The translations under genes were made by a program, and so were the position numbers. Source: Vibrio xiamenensis (lineage in GTDB: Bacteria > Pseudomonadota > Gammaproteobacteria > Enterobacterales > Vibrionaceae). From it: a stretch of 64,000 bases of DNA. Below, piece after piece: positions 9,253-17,936 of the stretch. Within the stretch, counting starts at the first letter, position 1, and each line of letters starts with the position of its first letter. The stretch is from contig NZ_FNDD01000004.1 of the NCBI RefSeq assembly GCF_900100015.1, positions 168,576 through 232,575 on the forward strand, in the 5' to 3' direction. Under the pieces are notes generated by a model that had not been told where the DNA came from, ran no database searches, and saw only the letters and a list, made by a program, of their open reading frames with translations.

Positions 9253-9611
9253 ATTGCAACCTTTATTCGATGCGAACTGACCAAAAACGATATGTTTAAG
9301 CGACAGAAATAAACTAACTCATTGATATAAAAAGAAGTAGAAATGTTAGAACCAATATCACTCTTTAGCTTAAATCGCCTATTTCTACATACTTTAAAGA
9401 GCAAAACGCACTCTTCTTTTAATAATAATTCTAAGTTGAAGCTACTCTGTTTCTAATTCCTTTTGAAGCCCCCTAATATAGGTTCAAATCAACATTCGAA
9501 CTAACTTCACAAAGTTAAAAACAGAAACTAAAAACAAACCAAAAACTCTGTATAGACTAGAGTTCAAATTGTTTAATTAGTTTCGAATCGTCAAGAAACG
9601 GTAAAATATAA
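9253..9611. promoter_or_regulatory. Divergent motY/fliM promoter region with inverted repeats
   Basis: A 359-base AT-rich gap between the divergent motY-lafK and fliM operons. Visible: inverted pair GTAGAAAT (9337-9344) and ATTTCTAC (9381-9388); near-palindrome GTTCAAAT-caac-ATTCGAAC (9482-9501); GTTCAAAT again at 9562-9569; palindrome AACTCT-N9-AGAGTT (9544-9564). I found no good sigma-54 (GG-N10-GC) or sigma-28 match on either strand, so these two early operons probably use a housekeeping promoter controlled by an unidentified regulator. Exact promoters cannot be set from sequence. Confidence 0.5.
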
Positions 9612-10436
9612 ATGCCAAAACCTAATCCAACGTCGGATCAACCCAAGCACGAATTACAGGCTTTAAACGTAGAGCTTTTAGGAAAGCCTATTAATGTAAT
9701 TCGTGAAAAGTTAGAAGCCATCATGATGGACATGTGCCATGGATTAACCCATGAGCTGCAAACTTGGTTAAAAACAGATCAAGTAAACGTGACACTGCAG
9801 CAAATTAATTTGCACATGCTTTCACCTAATGAGTTGGCGAAAAATAAAACCTCGACGCTGCGTCATAAAGCCGGTGGGCGTGTTTATGTGTATACCGATT
9901 CAGCGTTATTGCTGAAATTGTCTGACCGTTTCTATGGTGCAGCACTGGATCGCAGCGATGTGCCTCTCACCAGCAGCGATTTCCGTTTTCAGGAGCGTAT
10001 TGGCAAACACATCAGTGCTTGGATTGCGCCAGAAACCATGTGGCAAATCACCCATTTTGAACCCAGCCATGGCGTTGGCATTAAAGCCGTACTTGGGGTG
10101 ATGTTGCACGACATGGATTACCAGTTTCACATCGAGCTCGACAGCGTTTTAGTCCACACCTTGATTGAAGAGCTCGAACTTCAGCCGCGTAAAGACCTCG
10201 GCAAGATTTTTCACAAATCGCTGAGCGCCACACCGGTCAAGCTCAATGTGCTATTGAGCAAAAAGACCCTGGCTCTGAGCGATGTTTTGGCGCTTCGCCC
10301 TAATGATATTTTACCGATCGAACTGCTAGCCCGTGCGCCAGTCAGTATCGGCAGTCAACACCTCTTCTCTGGCCGCGTTGCGGATCAGGACGGGCAGTTA
10401 GTTTTGATTTTCAACGATGATAAGGATTCACAGTGA
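9612..10436 (+). CDS. fliM: Lateral flagellar motor switch protein FliM
   Basis: FliM forms the wall of the C ring between FliG and FliN. At 274 aa it is shorter than typical polar FliM (about 330-350) and its N-terminus lacks an obvious copy of the CheY-binding peptide (L-S-Q-x-E-I-D-A-L). That is consistent with lateral motors being non-reversing in swarming vibrios, though this is inference. The C-terminal SpoA domain is recognisable (VKLNVLLSKKTLALSDVLALRPNDILPI). First gene of the plus-strand export/switch operon; its stop overlaps the fliN start. Confidence 0.85.
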   Translation: MPKPNPTSDQPKHELQALNVELLGKPINVIREKLEAIMMDMCHGLTHELQTWLKTDQVNVTLQQINLHMLSPNELAKNKTSTLRHKAGGRVYVYTDSALLLKLSDRFYGAALDRSDVPLTSSDFRFQERIGKHISAWIAPETMWQITHFEPSHGVGIKAVLGVMLHDMDYQFHIELDSVLVHTLIEELELQPRKDLGKIFHKSLSATPVKLNVLLSKKTLALSDVLALRPNDILPIELLARAPVSIGSQHLFSGRVADQDGQLVLIFNDDKDSQ

Positions 10437-10906
10437 TGAGTGACGCTCCGGAGCAAACCGAAAACACCATGGCGACAGATGCAACGCCAGAAAGCGCGGC
10501 GCCAGAAACCGCCGACAACGCAACCGAGTTCAAATCTGAAGCCCCTTTTGAAAGTGACGCGCTCAATTTTGATGATTTTGACCTTGAAGACTTCGATGAC
10601 CAACCTGCAGAGGTGGTCGAAGAGCCAGTTGTTGAAGCGCCAAAACCAGAGCGCGACTTGAGCTTTTTCAAAAACATTCCGGTCACAGTGACTTTGGAAG
10701 TGGCAAGCAAAGAGATCGCGTTGGGCGATTTAATGAAGGCTGGCGAAGGCAGCGTGATTGAACTCGATAAGCTCAATGGCGAACCGCTCGACGTCAAAGT
10801 CAATGGCTCGCTCATGGGTCACGCGGAAGTGGTTGTAGTCAATGACAAATATGGCCTGCGCCTAATTGATGTATTGGATTCTGCCTTAACCGAAATGGGC
10901 GAATAA
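10433..10906 (+). CDS. fliN: Lateral flagellar motor switch protein FliN
   Basis: FliN forms the base of the C ring and a docking point for FliH-FliI. The C-terminal SpoA domain (about 80-157) shows the usual order: IPVTVTLEVASKEIALGDLM, GSVIELDKLNGEPLDVKVNG and the KYGLRLIDV end. The first 80 residues are a strongly acidic, low-complexity extension. The start is either GTG at 10433 or ATG at 10436, both inside the fliM stop region. Directly upstream of fliP; no fliO is present. Confidence 0.93.
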   Translation: MMSDAPEQTENTMATDATPESAAPETADNATEFKSEAPFESDALNFDDFDLEDFDDQPAEVVEEPVVEAPKPERDLSFFKNIPVTVTLEVASKEIALGDLMKAGEGSVIELDKLNGEPLDVKVNGSLMGHAEVVVVNDKYGLRLIDVLDSALTEMGE

Positions 10907-10917
10907 CGAGCTTTTCT

Positions 10918-11676
10918 ATGACTAAACTCTCTCGTTCGCTGGCTTGGCTATTGCCCCTTATTTTGGCGTCATTGGCATTTTCTTCGACATCTTGGGCGGC
11001 GGATGGAGGTTTGACGCTGTTTACGGTCTCCGATGGCTCTAGCCATGAAGAGTACAGCGTTAAACTGCAAATTTTGTTGTTGATGACCGCGCTGAGCTTT
11101 ATTCCTGCGTTTATCCTCATGGCCACCAGTTTTACTCGTATCATCGTGGTATTGGCGATTTTGCGCCAAGCACTCGGCTTGCAGTCAAGTCCGCCAAACC
11201 GCGTATTGGTGGGCATTGCGCTCACCTTATCTCTTCTTATTATGCGACCGGTTTGGTCAGATATTTACGAACATGCGTTTATTCCTTACGACAAAGGCGA
11301 CATTACCTTAGTCGATGCCTTTTCGGTGGCGGAAAAGCCGATGCGTAAATTTATGCTGGCGCAAACCCACAAAACCTCTCTTGAACAAATGCTGCGCATC
11401 GCCAACGAACCAGTCGATCAAAACGTCGACGACATTTCTTTTGCCGTGCTGCTACCGGCGTTTGTCATCAGCGAGCTAAAAACCGCCTTTCAAATCGGCT
11501 TTATGCTATTTATTCCGTTTTTGATCATTGACTTAGTCGTCGCTAGTGTGTTGATGGCGATGGGGATGATGATGCTGTCACCACTGATTGTATCGCTGCC
11601 ATTTAAACTGGTGGTGTTCGTGCTGGTTGATGGCTGGGCAATGACGGTTGGCACCTTGTCTGCCAGCTTTGGATAG
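10918..11676 (+). CDS. fliP: Flagellar export gate protein FliP
   Basis: Core subunit of the FliPQR export gate in the inner membrane. It has a cleavable signal sequence (first 22-27 residues, ending SWA-AD), as known for FliP, then conserved segments (TALSFIPAFILMATSFTRI, LGLQSSPPNRVL and the ISELKTAFQIGF helix). Length of 252 aa is normal. fliO, which helps FliP assembly in many species, is missing between fliN and fliP. Confidence 0.96.
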   Translation: MTKLSRSLAWLLPLILASLAFSSTSWAADGGLTLFTVSDGSSHEEYSVKLQILLLMTALSFIPAFILMATSFTRIIVVLAILRQALGLQSSPPNRVLVGIALTLSLLIMRPVWSDIYEHAFIPYDKGDITLVDAFSVAEKPMRKFMLAQTHKTSLEQMLRIANEPVDQNVDDISFAVLLPAFVISELKTAFQIGFMLFIPFLIIDLVVASVLMAMGMMMLSPLIVSLPFKLVVFVLVDGWAMTVGTLSASFG

Positions 11677-11687
11677 GAGCGCTAATT

Positions 11688-11957
11688 ATGACCCCAGAAA
11701 TGACCGTCACGCTCTTCTCCAATGCGGTTTGGCTGATTATTTCCATCGTTGCTGTACTTGTGGTGCCAGGCCTAATTGTTGGCCTTGGCATCGCGGTATT
11801 TCAAGCCGCGACCCAGATTAACGAACAGACATTAAGCTTTCTTCCTCGCCTGTTGGTGACACTGCTAATGGTGATTTACGCTGGTCACTGGATGCTGGAA
11901 AAAATCATGGACCTGTTTGCGTTCCTGTTTAACAACATTCCCGGACTGATCGGATAA
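11688..11957 (+). CDS. fliQ: Flagellar export gate protein FliQ
   Basis: Small (89 aa) two-helix membrane protein of the export gate. The pattern PGLIVGLGIAVFQAATQINEQTLSFLPR is the FliQ signature. Begins 11 bases after fliP with GGAG as ribosome site. Its stop overlaps the fliR start by one base (TAATG). Confidence 0.96.
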   Translation: MTPEMTVTLFSNAVWLIISIVAVLVVPGLIVGLGIAVFQAATQINEQTLSFLPRLLVTLLMVIYAGHWMLEKIMDLFAFLFNNIPGLIG

Positions 11958-12733
11958 TGGACATTACCTTTGCGCAGCTCTCTAGTTGGCTGGGCCAATA
12001 TTGGTGGCCATTTTTTCGCATTGGTGCGGTATTTTTGTCTTCGCCATTTTTTGGCAACGCCTTCATTCCACTTTGGGTGCGCGCCATGTTTGCGTTTTCG
12101 CTCTCAGTGGTGGTCGCACCGCTGGTGCCAGTAATGCCATCAGTGGATTTACTGTCGATGAGCTCGCTGGCACTGGCGTTTGAGCAAATGATCTGGGGTC
12201 TGTTGTTTGGCCTTATTTTGCATATGCTGTTCACCATCTTCACCATGCTTGGCCAAATTGTGTCGCTGCAAATGGGCCTTGGTATGGCGATGATGAACGA
12301 CCCAATCAACGGCATGTCGGTGGCGGTCCTTGGCCGCATCTTTTTGATTTTCTCGACACTGCTGTTTTTGGCGCTCGATGGCCACCTGTTGGTTATCGAC
12401 ATTTTGATTCAAAGTTTTCACATCTGGCCGGTCGGCTCCGGTATCAGCGAATTATCGCTTAAAGGCATTGTGTCAATATTTGGCTGGATGTTTAGCGCAT
12501 CACTCGCGCTGGCGCTGCCTGCGATTGTTTCGATGCTGCTAACCAATATCAGTTTCGGCATCATGAATCGCGCCGCGCCAAGTTTGAACGTCTATGCACT
12601 TGGCTTTCCAATGACCATGATGCTTGGCTTGTTCAGCGTGCTGATTTCAATTTCCGGCGTCCCGGCGCGCTACACCGCACTGGTGCACGATGCGCTTAAT
12701 TATCTCAATATCTTTATGTTGGGGGGCAAATGA
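11957..12733 (+). CDS. fliR: Flagellar export gate protein FliR
   Basis: Polytopic membrane subunit (258 aa, about six hydrophobic segments) that completes the FliPQR channel and contacts FlhB. Family features include FFRIGAVFLSSPFFG at the N-terminus, the MGLGMAMMNDP segment in the middle and NRAAPSLNVYALGFPM near residue 200. It overlaps flhB by four bases. Confidence 0.95.
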   Translation: MDITFAQLSSWLGQYWWPFFRIGAVFLSSPFFGNAFIPLWVRAMFAFSLSVVVAPLVPVMPSVDLLSMSSLALAFEQMIWGLLFGLILHMLFTIFTMLGQIVSLQMGLGMAMMNDPINGMSVAVLGRIFLIFSTLLFLALDGHLLVIDILIQSFHIWPVGSGISELSLKGIVSIFGWMFSASLALALPAIVSMLLTNISFGIMNRAAPSLNVYALGFPMTMMLGLFSVLISISGVPARYTALVHDALNYLNIFMLGGK

Positions 12734-13860
12734 GCGGACAAGCATCGTCTCAGGACAAAACCGAACAGGCCACCCCGCAGAAGATTCGCAAAGCGCGTCA
12801 AGAGGGGCAAATTCCACGCGCCAAAGACTTTACAACCGCAGTGATATTCCTCGCTGTGGCGATATTTTTCTACAGCCAGTTCAGCGTAGTCTGGGCCAAT
12901 ATCAAAGGCGTATTCCGCTTTAATATGGCACTCACCAAGCAAGACCTCGAACAGTCCAACATGATGATCGAGCATGTTGGCAACAGTTTAGGGATTTTAA
13001 TTGAAACCCTACTGCCGCTATTTATGGTGATCGTGGTGGTCACCTTTGCTAGTACCATGGTGATCGGTGGTTGGATTTTCCGCCCCGCTAATGTCCAACC
13101 TAAACTCAGCAAACTCAACCCGCTTAGCGGCATCAAGCGAGTGTTTTCGACTCGCTCTTTGGTCGAGCTTTTAAAATCAACGCTAAAAATTTTGGTAGTG
13201 TGCGGCGTACTGTACGGCTACCTAGATAACCATCTTCAGCCACTACTTGGCATGCAGCGCTTGCCGCTCACCCAAGGCGTGTACGTAATTTTAAAAATCT
13301 TGTTTGAAGGCTTATTGCTGATGGGGCTGGCGCTTTTGTTATTTGGCTTTATCGACATTCCTTATCAGCGCTGGGAGCACCTTAAAGAGCTTAAGATGAC
13401 CAAACAAGAGATCAAAGAGGAGCACAAAAACAACGAAGGTCGCCCCGAAGTCAAACAGCGTGTGCGCCAGATTCAACAACAATTTGCGCGGCGAAAAATC
13501 GACAAAATGGTGCCCAAAGCCGATGTAGTGATCACCAACCCGACCCACTACGCGGTGGCTTTAAAATACGACCCTACTTTGTCTGAGGCGCCGTTTGTGG
13601 TCGCCAAAGGCGTGGATGAAACGGCAATGCACATTCAACGCATCGCACGTCAAAGCGGTGTGGAAGTGGTGACATCGCCGCCTCTAACGCGGGCTATTTA
13701 TCACACCACTGCCATTGAGCAAGCGATTCCAAGCCAGCTATACATCGCGGTGGCGCACATTTTGACTTACATACTGCAACTTAAAGATTTTCGAATTGGT
13801 AAGGCCAAGCAACCGCTGCCGTTGCCGCACTTTAAGATCCCTAAAAACTTGCAACACTAA
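12730..13860 (+). CDS. flhB: Flagellar export switch protein FlhB
   Basis: FlhB (376 aa) has four membrane helices and a cytoplasmic domain that autocleaves to switch export from rod/hook to filament substrates. The NPTH autocleavage motif is intact at N270-P271-T272-H273. The N-terminal KTEQATPQKIRKARQEGQIP motif is typical. It works with the hook-length protein LafE (FliK). Confidence 0.96.
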   Translation: MSGQASSQDKTEQATPQKIRKARQEGQIPRAKDFTTAVIFLAVAIFFYSQFSVVWANIKGVFRFNMALTKQDLEQSNMMIEHVGNSLGILIETLLPLFMVIVVVTFASTMVIGGWIFRPANVQPKLSKLNPLSGIKRVFSTRSLVELLKSTLKILVVCGVLYGYLDNHLQPLLGMQRLPLTQGVYVILKILFEGLLLMGLALLLFGFIDIPYQRWEHLKELKMTKQEIKEEHKNNEGRPEVKQRVRQIQQQFARRKIDKMVPKADVVITNPTHYAVALKYDPTLSEAPFVVAKGVDETAMHIQRIARQSGVEVVTSPPLTRAIYHTTAIEQAIPSQLYIAVAHILTYILQLKDFRIGKAKQPLPLPHFKIPKNLQH

Positions 13861-13890
13861 TTGCACAGCACGACATCAAGGATAAACATC

Positions 13891-15984
13891 ATGCTGAATC
13901 GGTTAAAACAACTTCAGTCATCGGGTAAAGGTTACCTCGGCATACCATTAGTGCTGCTGATGGTATTGGCGATGGTGATTCTACCACTGCCTCCGCTACT
14001 GCTCGATGCGTTGTTCACCTTTAACATCGTCCTGGCGATTTTGGTGCTGCTGGTCAGTACCACTGCCAAACGTCCGCTGGATTTCTCGATTTTCCCAACC
14101 ATTTTGCTGGTCGCGACGTTACTCCGCTTAACCTTGAACGTGGCTTCCACCCGTATCGTGCTATTGGAAGGTCATAACGGGGGCGATTCCGCCGGTAAGG
14201 TTATCCAAGCCTTTGGTGAAGTGGTCATCGGCGGTAACTACGTGGTCGGTATGGTGGTGTTCGTCATTTTGATGATCATTAACTTCGTGGTAATTACCAA
14301 AGGTGGCGAGCGGATCTCAGAAGTATCAGCGCGCTTTACCTTGGATGCCCTACCCGGTAAACAGATGGCGATCGATGCCGACTTAAACGCCGGCCTTATC
14401 GACCAAGAAACCGCGCGTCTGCGCCGTAAAGAAGTGGCCAACGAAGCCGACTTCCACGGTTCGATGGATGGTGCGTCTAAATTCGTACGCGGTGATGCGG
14501 TTGCGGGTTTGATGATCCTGTTCATCAACATTCTCGGCGGTATTTCTATTGGCGTGTTCTCCCACGGCCTACCCGCATCTGAAGCGTTTAAAACCTACGC
14601 CCTACTCACCATCGGTGATGGCTTGGTGGCGCAAATCCCTTCTTTATTACTTGCAACTGCAGCGGCCATCATCGTTACGCGAATTAACGACACTGACAGC
14701 GGCATGCAAGAAACCATGCACAAACAACTGCTGGCCACGCCAACCACGCTGTATACCGTGGCGGTGATCATGCTGGTTATCGGTCTGGTGCCGGGGATGC
14801 CGCATTTGGCGTTCTTTGCGTTTGCTGGTGCATTGGGTTTTGCAGGTTGGCGCCAACATAAAAAGGTCGAAAGCGATCCGCAACTTGATGAAGTGGAAGC
14901 GCTCAGTCATGCGATGCAGCGTGATGACAACGCGCCGCTCACCTGGGATGACTTACCACACGTGTACACTATTTCGCTGTCACTGGGCTATCGCTTAGTG
15001 CACTTGGTGAATAAAGAGCAAGGCGCACCTTTAACTCAACGGATTCGTGGCTTAAGACGCAATTTGTCTGAGCAAGTCGGCTTTTTGCTGCCAGAAGTGC
15101 GCATTCACGATAACCTCAATTTAAAACCCAACCAATACACCATCGCGCTCAACGGCGAAGTGATTGAACACGGCTTTATCGAACCTGAGCGTTTAATGGC
15201 GATTGCGGTGGGCGAAACGTATGGTGAAATCGACGGCATTTTAGGTAGCGATCCAGCCTACCAGCTGCCCGCGGTATGGATTCAATATCAAGATAAAGCC
15301 AAAGCATTAAACATGGGTTATCAGGTGGTCGACGATGCCACGGTAGTCAGTACTCACATTAGTAAAGTCATGAAGACCAACTTATCCGACCTGTTTAATC
15401 ATGACGACGTCGATGCGATGAATCAGCGCCTTGCACAGCATGCTCCAAAACTCGCAGAAGCACTGGGCGCTGCGCTCAATGCGTCCCAACAATTAAAGGT
15501 TTATCGCCAGCTTTTAGTGGATCAAGTACCGTTAAAAGATATTCGTACAATTGCTAATACCATGCTAGAGTCCACCGAACGTTCTAAGGACCCAATACTT
15601 ATTGCCGCCGACGTACGCTGTGCGCTACGTAGAACATTAGTTAACCTTATCGCAGGTCAAAGAGACGAACTAAATGTCTATGCTTTAGCCGATGATTTAG
15701 AACAAATGTTAATGGCGTCTCTGCAACAAGCACAAAGCAATGGTAGTGTGGTTCTGGATAGTTTCCCGATCGAGCCGAACATTCTCAGTCAGCTTCAGCA
15801 AAACTTGCCTTTGATTAAGCAACAGCTTAAACAACGTGGTTTTGCGCCGATTCTGCTAGTAATGCCTCAGCTACGACCGTTACTGGCACGCTACGCGAGG
15901 ACCTTTGCCCACGGATTAGCTGTGCTTTCGTACAATGAAATACCGGAAAATAAACAGATAAACGTGGTGGGTAACCTTGGATAA
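13891..15984 (+). CDS. flhA: Flagellar export gate protein FlhA
   Basis: Largest export component (697 aa): an N-terminal membrane half with eight predicted helices and the FHIPEP-family motif region (SEVSARFTLDALPGKQMAIDADL), then a cytoplasmic nonamer-ring domain that binds chaperones. The frame runs back to a TTG at 13861, but the ATG at 13891 (MLNRLKQLQSS) has AAGGA eight bases upstream and is preferred. The 3' end overlaps the following EAL-like gene by eight bases. Confidence 0.95.
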   Translation: MLNRLKQLQSSGKGYLGIPLVLLMVLAMVILPLPPLLLDALFTFNIVLAILVLLVSTTAKRPLDFSIFPTILLVATLLRLTLNVASTRIVLLEGHNGGDSAGKVIQAFGEVVIGGNYVVGMVVFVILMIINFVVITKGGERISEVSARFTLDALPGKQMAIDADLNAGLIDQETARLRRKEVANEADFHGSMDGASKFVRGDAVAGLMILFINILGGISIGVFSHGLPASEAFKTYALLTIGDGLVAQIPSLLLATAAAIIVTRINDTDSGMQETMHKQLLATPTTLYTVAVIMLVIGLVPGMPHLAFFAFAGALGFAGWRQHKKVESDPQLDEVEALSHAMQRDDNAPLTWDDLPHVYTISLSLGYRLVHLVNKEQGAPLTQRIRGLRRNLSEQVGFLLPEVRIHDNLNLKPNQYTIALNGEVIEHGFIEPERLMAIAVGETYGEIDGILGSDPAYQLPAVWIQYQDKAKALNMGYQVVDDATVVSTHISKVMKTNLSDLFNHDDVDAMNQRLAQHAPKLAEALGAALNASQQLKVYRQLLVDQVPLKDIRTIANTMLESTERSKDPILIAADVRCALRRTLVNLIAGQRDELNVYALADDLEQMLMASLQQAQSNGSVVLDSFPIEPNILSQLQQNLPLIKQQLKQRGFAPILLVMPQLRPLLARYARTFAHGLAVLSYNEIPENKQINVVGNLG

Positions 15985-16789
15985 TTTATCAAATTACCGC
16001 TCTTTGTATCACAAAATTCACCAGCTGATGGAAGAGCATGTCGTCACTGAAGACGACCAGTTGGTGTTTGAAGCCTTTGAAAAAAATGACATTCGCCATG
16101 CGTGTCAGGCCATTCGTGCCACGCGTGATGGCGAAGTCGAGTTTCAGCATTTAACGTTGCGCTTTGGCAGCCAAAACGAGCAAAGCGTCTATCAGTTCGA
16201 CTTGTCAGATACCATGTCGTACTGCTTAGATCTTTACAGCTTATATTTAGCCCTGCGCCAAACCCAGTTTCAGCTCGAAACCTTCCACCCTGATTTAATC
16301 AGTAATGTGGTGGTGCCGATTCGCCTCGAAGCCTTGCTTTGGGAACACGGCCAAGTGTTTATCGATCATGTGATGCGTTTTAGCGCCCACGCCTTCGCCC
16401 ATTTGGTGCCTTCGCTGCAAATGCCGATGTCAATGTCACGTACCGGCGTTATCGACAAGCTGATAGAAGACTTCAAAGAGCGAGCGTACGCAGTGTGGTT
16501 TGAAGTCACTCCCAAAGATAAAGACTACACCCTAATTAGCTACTACAAACCGCACGCCGTTAAGTTATCTGGCACTTTAGAAACCAAAGAAGACCGCACC
16601 GCCCTCCTCCCTCTGATTCGCTTTTTCAAACGCTACCACTTCCCTTGGATCGCAAGCCGAGTTGGTACCCAAGCAGAACTGAATCAATATCGCCTTTTAG
16701 GTGCGAGTTACTACTTTGGCTACTTCAGTGACATTCCAACTTCGATGTCATTTAAAGCTTTCAGTGATGAAGACAACGAGGTTTGGTAA
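15977..16789 (+). CDS. Degenerate EAL-domain protein, flagellar cluster
   Basis: 270 aa, starting at a TTG inside the flhA end (GGTGGG upstream), so translationally coupled to flhA. I read the whole protein as an EAL fold without catalytic residues. The E-A-L position reads Q57-H58-L59 (context EVEFQHLTLRFG), the E-G-V-E-T loop is S-R-V-G-T (227-231, context PWIASRVGTQAELNQYRLLG), and the closing Q-G-Y is F-G-Y (247-249). Metal ligands are lost, so cyclic-di-GMP hydrolysis is very unlikely. By analogy with YdiV, an inactive EAL protein that binds the flagellar regulator FlhDC, a protein-binding or c-di-GMP-sensing role is plausible, but the function is unknown. The remote similarity is judged by eye. 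Confidence 0.6.
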   Translation: MDNLSNYRSLYHKIHQLMEEHVVTEDDQLVFEAFEKNDIRHACQAIRATRDGEVEFQHLTLRFGSQNEQSVYQFDLSDTMSYCLDLYSLYLALRQTQFQLETFHPDLISNVVVPIRLEALLWEHGQVFIDHVMRFSAHAFAHLVPSLQMPMSMSRTGVIDKLIEDFKERAYAVWFEVTPKDKDYTLISYYKPHAVKLSGTLETKEDRTALLPLIRFFKRYHFPWIASRVGTQAELNQYRLLGASYYFGYFSDIPTSMSFKAFSDEDNEVW

Positions 16790-16813
16790 TCACAAAATCC
16801 TCAATAGCCGCCC

Positions 16814-16859
16814 AAATGCCCGGTTTTTCTTGCATTCAGCTCACAAAAATCGGGCATTT
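16814..16859 (+). terminator. Hairpin after the fliM-flhA operon
   Basis: AAATGCCCG (16814-16822) pairs with CGGGCATTT (16851-16859), and the stem continues inward with TTTTT against AAAAA. It is followed by an A-rich then T-rich run instead of an immediate T tract, so termination efficiency is uncertain. It separates the export operon from lafA. Confidence 0.5.
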
Positions 16860-16919
16860 AAAAAAAAATAAAATTTTTTATTAATCTTCTCGCCACCACA
16901 TCCGCCTCTAGTTAGTGAC

Positions 16920-16961
16920 CAAAGGGTTTATCCCAGAGCCTGTATAGTGAAAACCAAGGAG
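16920..16961 (+). promoter_or_regulatory. Candidate sigma-28 promoter and ribosome site of lafA
   Basis: CAAAGGGT (16920-16927) and GCCTGTAT (16938-16945) resemble the -35 and -10 boxes of flagellar sigma-28 promoters (TAAAGTTT, GCCGATAA), with a 10-base spacer instead of 11. A strong ribosome site AAGGAG (16956-16961) lies six bases before the lafA ATG. Promoter identity is tentative. Confidence 0.35.
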
Positions 16962-16967
16962 ACTTGA

Positions 16968-17795
16968 ATGGCTTTATCAATGCACACTAACTACGCATCG
17001 CTAGTTACTCAAAATACACTGAACAACACTAACAACAAACTTGATACAGCAATGGAACGTTTGAGTACCGGTCTGCGCATCAACTCTTCAAAGGATGACG
17101 CTGCAGGCTTGACTATCTCAAACAAACTTGAAGCGCAAAACCGCAGTATGGCTGTTGCAATGCGTAACTCTCAAGACGCTATCTCAATGCTACAAACAGC
17201 AGATGGCGCGCTAGAAGAGCTAACTAACGTTGCGTACCGTATGAAAGACCTTGCAACGCAAGCGGCGAACGGCACCAACGGTACTGAAGAACTTGCAGCA
17301 CTAGACTCTGAATACCAAGAGCTTTCTAAAGAAGCGACTCGTATTCTAGAAGAGACTTCTTACGGTGCGGGCATGAAACTGTTGAAAGACGGTAAACTTG
17401 ACCAAGCAGTTGATTTCCAAATCGGTACTTCTGCAAACGAAACACTGACTTTCGACCTTTCTGATCAACTAGGCAACGTAGACTTTACTAAAGTTGGCGA
17501 ACTTGATTCGAACGAAGCAGCAAACGGCCAAGTTGACGTAATCAACGGTCTATTCGACACAGTCAACGAAGTGCGTTCTAAACTCGGTGCGAACATGAAC
17601 CGTCTAGAACACACCATCAACAACTTGGCGAACATCTCTGAAAACACTGCAGCTGCGAAAGGCCGTGTAACAGATGCTGACTTCGCTGTTGAGTCTTCAA
17701 ACATGACGAAGAACCAAATGTTGATGCAATCTGGTACTAAAGTACTTACTCAAACTAACCAGATTCCAGCGATGGCTATCTCTCTACTACGCTAA
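16968..17795 (+). CDS. lafA: Lateral flagellin LafA
   Basis: Filament subunit, 275 aa: N-terminal D0/D1 helices ([19 protein letters not shown], then [17 protein letters not shown]) and C-terminal D1/D0 ([30 protein letters not shown] ... ISLLR). The variable middle is very short, so this is a minimal flagellin with almost no outer domains, like other lateral flagellins. It is monocistronic: a hairpin before, two terminator-like hairpins after and a strong ribosome site, as expected for the most abundant product of the system. Codon choice (AAC, CGT, GGT) looks highly biased. Exported with help from LafC (FliS). Confidence 0.96.
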   Translation: MALSMHTNYASLVTQNTLNNTNNKLDTAMERLSTGLRINSSKDDAAGLTISNKLEAQNRSMAVAMRNSQDAISMLQTADGALEELTNVAYRMKDLATQAANGTNGTEELAALDSEYQELSKEATRILEETSYGAGMKLLKDGKLDQAVDFQIGTSANETLTFDLSDQLGNVDFTKVGELDSNEAANGQVDVINGLFDTVNEVRSKLGANMNRLEHTINNLANISENTAAAKGRVTDADFAVESSNMTKNQMLMQSGTKVLTQTNQIPAMAISLLR

Positions 17796-17852
17796 GTGGT
17801 ATTGAGTATAACAATCTCTATTTTGCATATTTTTGTCTCCTGCTGACAATCA

Positions 17853-17886
17853 CAGATCATTCGCCAGTGCGAATGGTCTGTTCTTT
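17853..17886 (+). terminator. First terminator after lafA
   Basis: CAGATCATTCG (17853-17863) pairs with CGAATGGTCTG (17870-17880) with a single wobble, loop CCAGTG, followed by TTCTTTT. Placed about 60 bases after the lafA stop. Confidence 0.7.
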
Positions 17887-17902
17887 TACAGAAGACAAAC
17901 AC

Positions 17903-17936
17903 CCGAGTGCTTCCTTCGACACTCGGTTTTTTTATT
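17903..17936 (+). terminator. Second terminator after lafA
   Basis: CCGAGTG (17903-17909) pairs with CACTCGG (17920-17926), followed by TTTTTTTATTT. A canonical intrinsic terminator in tandem with the previous hairpin, probably needed because lafA is strongly transcribed. Confidence 0.8.

Noticed and set aside
10411..10815. 134-codon minus-strand frame opposite fliN
   Set aside because: Ser-rich antisense shadow of the acidic fliN N-terminus.
10906..10918. Missing fliO between fliN and fliP
   Set aside because: The gap is only 11 bases, so fliO is truly absent here rather than overlooked; lateral-type clusters commonly lack it, so not listed as a novelty.
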